DNA from: DATLFI01 sp035524895
GTDB taxonomy: Bacteria; Acidobacteriota; Thermoanaerobaculia; Multivoradales; Multivoraceae
Direction of reading: 5' to 3'
Assembly (NCBI GenBank): GCA_035524895.1
Contig: DATLFI010000102.1
Coordinates: 1-8,043 of the forward strand
Length of the DNA stretch: 8,043 nucleotides
Below, piece after piece: positions 5,088 through 8,043 of the stretch (position 1 is the stretch's first letter; each line of letters opens with the position of its first letter). The position numbers were made by a program, and so were the translations under genes. The notes beneath the pieces were generated by a model. It ran no database searches. It was given only the letters and a program-made list of their open reading frames with translations, and was not told the origin of the DNA.

Positions 5088-6578
5088 ATGCCGGTGTCGA
5101 TACGAAACGGATCATTTCCGCTCCCGGCGCGTCGCGCCGTCCTCGCGACGGTCTTCACACTCGCATGCCTCGCGGGCGCCGTGCCCGCGAAGCCCTCCGA
5201 GGCCGAGTCGACGCTCCTCGTGGTGCGAGCCAGCCCTGGGGAGACCGCCGGTATCGCCGAGCGCAACCGGCTGACGATCCTCGATCGGCTGGTCGACTCT
5301 GCAGGCGACGAAATTGCGCTGATGCGCATCGAGACACCTGCCGCGGGGACTCGAGTGGCGACGGCGCTCGTTGCGAGGGAGCCGTCGATCAAAGCTGCGG
5401 AAGTCGCTCTCTACGCCGAGCTGCCGGAGCTGCGCCCCACCGCGGAGCTCATGCAGTCGACCATGGCGCTTCTCGACGCCCTCGCGGAGGAAGGCGTGGT
5501 CACTCTCGGCATCCGCGAGGACGGCACGCCGCGAAAGATCTGGAGTGGATACGCCGACCAGCCGGGCGCGAGGATGGTGCGCGTTCGCCAGGCCCACCTC
5601 CAGGGCATCGGCAACGGCACGGTGATCGCCATCGTCGATTCGGGGATCGACCTCCTGCACCCCGTCTTCGCGGACCGCCTGCTTGCCGGCTGGGACTTCC
5701 TCGAGGACCGTCCCGAGAACGCATCGATCCGCTCCAGCACCGACGAATCGACCATGGCCAAGCTCGATCAGTCGACGATGGCGATTCTCGATCGCCACAC
5801 CCGGGCCTTCGTCAGCGGCAGTGACGTCGAGGCGATGGCGATCGACGACTCGACCACGGCGCTGGTCGCGGCGGGGGTTGGCGACGCGCTGGACGGGCGG
5901 CTGGCGCCTGCCTTCGGCCACGGCACGATGGTCGCGGGGGTCGCCCACCTGGTCGCTCCGGGGGCGTCGATCCTGCCGCTGCGCGCTTTCGACGATCAGG
6001 GCCGAGCGTGCACCTTCGACCTGATCCAGGCGATCTACCACGCGGTTCGCAACGGCGCGACCGTGATCAACATGAGCTTCAATCTCGCCCAGCGCTCGGC
6101 GGAGCTCGAGCGCGCGATCGCGCATGCCGCGCGCAGGGGCGTCATCACGGTGGCGTCGGCGGGGAATGACGGCTCGAGCACTCTGGTCTACCCGGCGGCG
6201 CTTCCGGCCACGATCGGTATCGCCGCCACCGACCTCGACGATTTCGTGGCCCCGTTCTCGAACTTCGGCTCCGATCTCGTGGCACTGGCGGCGCCTGGCG
6301 TGTCGGTGATCACGTCGTATCCTGGTGGTGGTTGGGCGGCCGCTTCGGGAACGTCCTTCTCGGCGCCGTGGGTGTCGGGCGCGGTGGCGCTTCTGGCGGA
6401 GCACGCAGCGCGCGGCGCAGTGAGCCTCGAGCTCGACCGGGTGCTCGGCGCGCTGGCCCACAGCGCGCAGGTCCAGGGGCCGCTGGCCTTCGACGTCGGG
6501 TTCGGGCGCGTCGACGTCGAGAGTGCCAACCAGAACCTCGGCATCGCGCCCTCGAGCGAGACCGGGAACGTCCAGTGA
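5088..6578 (+). CDS. Secreted subtilisin-family (S8) serine protease
   Basis: A 496-residue endopeptidase precursor. Residues 1-34 form a Sec signal peptide: basic start, hydrophobic core VLATVFTLACLAGAV (18-32), probable cleavage after AVPA. Residues 40-110 look like a fervidolysin/I9-type propeptide (LVVRASPGE at 44-52, ILDRLVD at 64-70). The catalytic domain starts near 165. The triad is complete: Asp184 in AIVDSGID, His278 in FGHGTMVAGV, Ser423 in GTSFSAPWVSG, with oxyanion Asn360 in ASAGND. Asp and His are 94 residues apart, against about 32 in subtilisin; the extra segment (about 205-262) carries repeats of D-x-S-T-M-A-x-L. The ATG at 5088 is chosen because it precedes the signal peptide and has a GGGAGAGG ribosome site (5073-5080); the frame is open further upstream but overlaps the previous gene. 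No C-terminal anchor or sorting domain is present, so the enzyme is periplasmic or released. The substrate is unknown. Confidence 0.93.
   Translation: MPVSIRNGSFPLPARRAVLATVFTLACLAGAVPAKPSEAESTLLVVRASPGETAGIAERNRLTILDRLVDSAGDEIALMRIETPAAGTRVATALVAREPSIKAAEVALYAELPELRPTAELMQSTMALLDALAEEGVVTLGIREDGTPRKIWSGYADQPGARMVRVRQAHLQGIGNGTVIAIVDSGIDLLHPVFADRLLAGWDFLEDRPENASIRSSTDESTMAKLDQSTMAILDRHTRAFVSGSDVEAMAIDDSTTALVAAGVGDALDGRLAPAFGHGTMVAGVAHLVAPGASILPLRAFDDQGRACTFDLIQAIYHAVRNGATVINMSFNLAQRSAELERAIAHAARRGVITVASAGNDGSSTLVYPAALPATIGIAATDLDDFVAPFSNFGSDLVALAAPGVSVITSYPGGGWAAASGTSFSAPWVSGAVALLAEHAARGAVSLELDRVLGALAHSAQVQGPLAFDVGFGRVDVESANQNLGIAPSSETGNVQ
5451..5474 (+). repeat. Octapeptide repeat copy in the protease propeptide region
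   Basis: Encodes MQSTMALL (residues 122-129), followed by D130. This single copy lies between the propeptide and the catalytic domain. Over 24 bases from the CAG codon, the DNA matches the copy starting at 5769 at 21 positions. Codon choice for S-T-M-A is nearly the same in the copies, which suggests duplication rather than convergence. Confidence 0.6.
5742..5867 (+). repeat. D-x-S-T-M-A-x-L octapeptide repeats in the protease insert
   Basis: Three consecutive 8-residue units are visible: DESTMAKL (219-226, bases 5742-5765), DQSTMAIL (227-234, 5766-5789) and the degenerate DRHTRAFV (235-242, 5790-5813). After an 10-residue spacer comes DDSTTALV (253-260, 5844-5867). The block lies between catalytic Asp184 and His278, where ordinary subtilases have a short loop. 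Confidence 0.7.
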
Positions 6579-6612
6579 GGGTCGCCGTGACTCCATCGGT
6601 CGAGGCTGCGCG

Positions 6613-7407
6613 ATGAGGATGGAAGAGCAACTGCCCACCTTCACCGTGAACGCGTCGCCACGCGTGCTGGTCGCCGACCCCGAGCGCGAGATGCGCGAGG
6701 TGATGAGCGCCGCGCTCGAGGCGCGCCGGCTGGAGGTCTGGTCCGTCGCCGGTATCACGGAGGCGTGGAAGCTGGTCGAGCAGAAGGGACTCCCGCACGC
6801 GGCCGTCGTGGAGCTCGGCTACTCACGGTTCGGCGGCGTCGGATTCTGCGAGCGGGTGCGGCGGATCGCGGATCTTCCGATTGTCGCGACGAGCCTCGAG
6901 TACGACATCCCGATGATCGTTCGTACCTTGGACCAGCACGCGGACGACTTCGTCCGCAAGCCGTTCGCGCCCGCGGAGCTCGCGGCCCGGGTGGTGGCTC
7001 TGCTGCGCCGCGTCCCGGGGTTCTCCTACACCACGGGCGCCCTGGTCCGCGTCGATGACGAGCTCGCAATCGACTTCGGGCGGCGAACGGTCGTGGTGGG
7101 GGAGCGGAGGGTGACGCTCACGCCCACCGAGACCAAGATCCTCTATCTGCTCGTGCGTAGCATGGGGCACACCGTCGAGTCTCGCTTCATGCTGGCCCGC
7201 CTGTGGCCCACCGAAGAGGCCGGTGAGGAGACGCTGCGGGCCCATGTCTATCGCCTGCGGTCGAAGATCGAGCCGGGCGAGGAGCGATCGCGCTACATCA
7301 CGACAGTTCGCGGCGTCGGCTATCGGTTCGCTGTGTCCGGGGGAGCGAAGGCTGCGCAGGCGGGCTCTCGTTTCGGGGACCCCGACCGGTGGCCGCGAGA
7401 GTCCTGA
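6613..7407 (+). CDS. OmpR-like winged-helix regulator with atypical (Asp-to-Glu) receiver
   Basis: A 264-residue protein with a receiver domain (about 16-134) and an OmpR/PhoB winged-helix DNA-binding domain (about 144-240). The DNA-binding part is canonical: LTPTETKILYLL (169-180), the recognition helix in EETLRAHVYRLRSKIE (205-220), and the wing TTVRGVGYRF (230-239). In the receiver, Thr93 and Lys116 (in ADDFVRKPF) are kept. The phospho-acceptor Asp is replaced by Glu67 (AVVELGY), and the acidic pair reads A-D-P (Asp22 then Pro23). Family knowledge: Glu at this site cannot take a normal acyl phosphate and often mimics the active state, so regulation may be phosphorylation-independent or come from another kinase. 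No histidine kinase lies in the window. ATG 6613 has GAGG at 6602-6605, 7 nt upstream; ATG 6619 in the same frame is the alternative but its GAGG abuts it. It starts 34 nt after the protease stop, so co-transcription is likely. Confidence 0.9.
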   Translation: MRMEEQLPTFTVNASPRVLVADPEREMREVMSAALEARRLEVWSVAGITEAWKLVEQKGLPHAAVVELGYSRFGGVGFCERVRRIADLPIVATSLEYDIPMIVRTLDQHADDFVRKPFAPAELAARVVALLRRVPGFSYTTGALVRVDDELAIDFGRRTVVVGERRVTLTPTETKILYLLVRSMGHTVESRFMLARLWPTEEAGEETLRAHVYRLRSKIEPGEERSRYITTVRGVGYRFAVSGGAKAAQAGSRFGDPDRWPRES

Positions 7408-7465
7408 GCCGCATCGAGCGCGCTCCCCCTACTCCCTGAGGCGGCGGCGCGGATCGCCGGCCCCG

Positions 7466-8043
7466 ATGGCACCCCAGGAGAAACCACCCCCCGATCCGAC
7501 CGACACCGAGAGCCGCGTGTCGCTTCAGGGCGACGAGCTCTCCGGCAGGGCTGGCGATCGCACCGTGCATCTGCGGCGCGAGCCTGCGGCGGCATCGACT
7601 CATGGAACGGACCCGCGGGGGCCGTGGCAGGACCCGTGGGAAGGACGACCGTTCGGCAAGTACGTGCTGCTCGAGCGCATCGGGGGCGGCGGCATGGGGG
7701 TGGTGTACCGCGCCCACGACGGCACGCTCGACCGAGACGTCGCCGTCAAGCTGCTGGCGGTCGAGCTTCAGTCCGACGCCTCCTACCTCGAGCGCTTCCT
7801 GAGCGAGGCGAAGTCGGCAGCGCGACTGAGCCACGCCAACACGGTCGCGATCCACGAGATCGGCAACGAGGCGGGCCAGTATTACCTGGCGATGGAGTTC
7901 GTCACCGGCGGCTCGGTGGAAGAGCGCCTGGTGCGCGGCGGCGCGATGCTCCCCCTGCATGCCACCAGCGCCGCCGCGGATGCATGCCGCGGCCTGCACG
8001 CGGCGCATGCGGCGGGTATCGTGCACCGCGACATCAAGCCGGC
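7466..8043 (+). CDS. Hanks-type Ser/Thr protein kinase, N-terminal part
   Basis: The frame is open from ATG 7466 to the window end (192 codons plus 2 bases), so the gene is truncated by the window and not by mutation. Residues 1-62 are a hydrophilic, Pro/Asp/Glu-rich extension. The kinase domain starts at FGKYVLLERIGGGGMGVVYRA (63-83), which contains the glycine-rich ATP loop. Lys95 (DVAVKLL) is the ATP-binding lysine, Glu114 (FLSEAKSAARL) the helix C glutamate, LAMEFVTGGS (141-150) the hinge, and IVHRDIKP (185-192) the catalytic loop with Asp189 as proton acceptor. All visible catalytic residues are present, so the enzyme should be active. Sensor or membrane parts would lie C-terminal, outside the window. 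No in-frame start is seen upstream of 7466 and no clear ribosome site precedes it; a GC-only 5-bp hairpin (7445-7459) lies just before. It starts 58 bp after the regulator gene and could phosphorylate it or the phosphatase's targets, which is inference. Confidence 0.9.
   Translation, partial: MAPQEKPPPDPTDTESRVSLQGDELSGRAGDRTVHLRREPAAASTHGTDPRGPWQDPWEGRPFGKYVLLERIGGGGMGVVYRAHDGTLDRDVAVKLLAVELQSDASYLERFLSEAKSAARLSHANTVAIHEIGNEAGQYYLAMEFVTGGSVEERLVRGGAMLPLHATSAAADACRGLHAAHAAGIVHRDIKP

Noticed and set aside
5157..5171. Lipobox at Cys27 of the subtilase signal peptide
   Set aside because: The residues before the Cys are T-L-A, which do not fit the lipobox consensus at -3 and -2; a standard signal peptidase I site after AVPA is more likely.

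Overview
This is a GC-rich window (well above 65% GC by eye) from a bacterium with complex signalling. It combines a SpoIIE/RsbU-type phosphatase, a Hanks-type Ser/Thr kinase, an OmpR-like regulator and a TPR-CHAT caspase-like protease. That mix is typical of Acidobacteriota and Myxococcota. The small beta-rich protein next to the CHAT gene makes me lean to Acidobacteriota (Thermoanaerobaculia/Holophagae-like), but this is an impression and I could not test it.

Layout: the window opens with the C-terminal end of a PP2C/SpoIIE phosphatase (1-306, +). It converges on an MFS exporter of the EntS/MFS_3 type (337-1584, -). A 77-bp divergent intergenic region follows, with a short direct repeat and a possible leaderless promoter for each flanking gene. 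The + strand then carries a 953-aa TPR-CHAT protein (1662-4523), a 138-aa beta-rich protein (4621-5037), a secreted subtilisin-family protease (5088-6578), a winged-helix response regulator (6613-7407), and the N-terminal half of a serine/threonine protein kinase (7466 to the window end). The last open frame runs off the window.

The gaps between the + strand genes are 97, 50, 34 and 58 bp, and I see no clear terminator in them, so 1662-8043 is probably one transcription unit or a closely coordinated set. Two proteases of different clans (cytoplasmic CHAT cysteine protease, exported subtilase) flank a small protein of unknown role. They are followed by a regulator whose phospho-acceptor Asp is replaced by Glu and by a kinase. 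The most unusual points are the repeated D-x-S-T-M-A-x-L octapeptides in the subtilase, the Glu-for-Asp receiver, and a hairpin that presents the subtilase ribosome binding site in its loop. No RNA genes, insertion sequences or CRISPR arrays were seen, and no gene-free stretch exceeds 100 bp.
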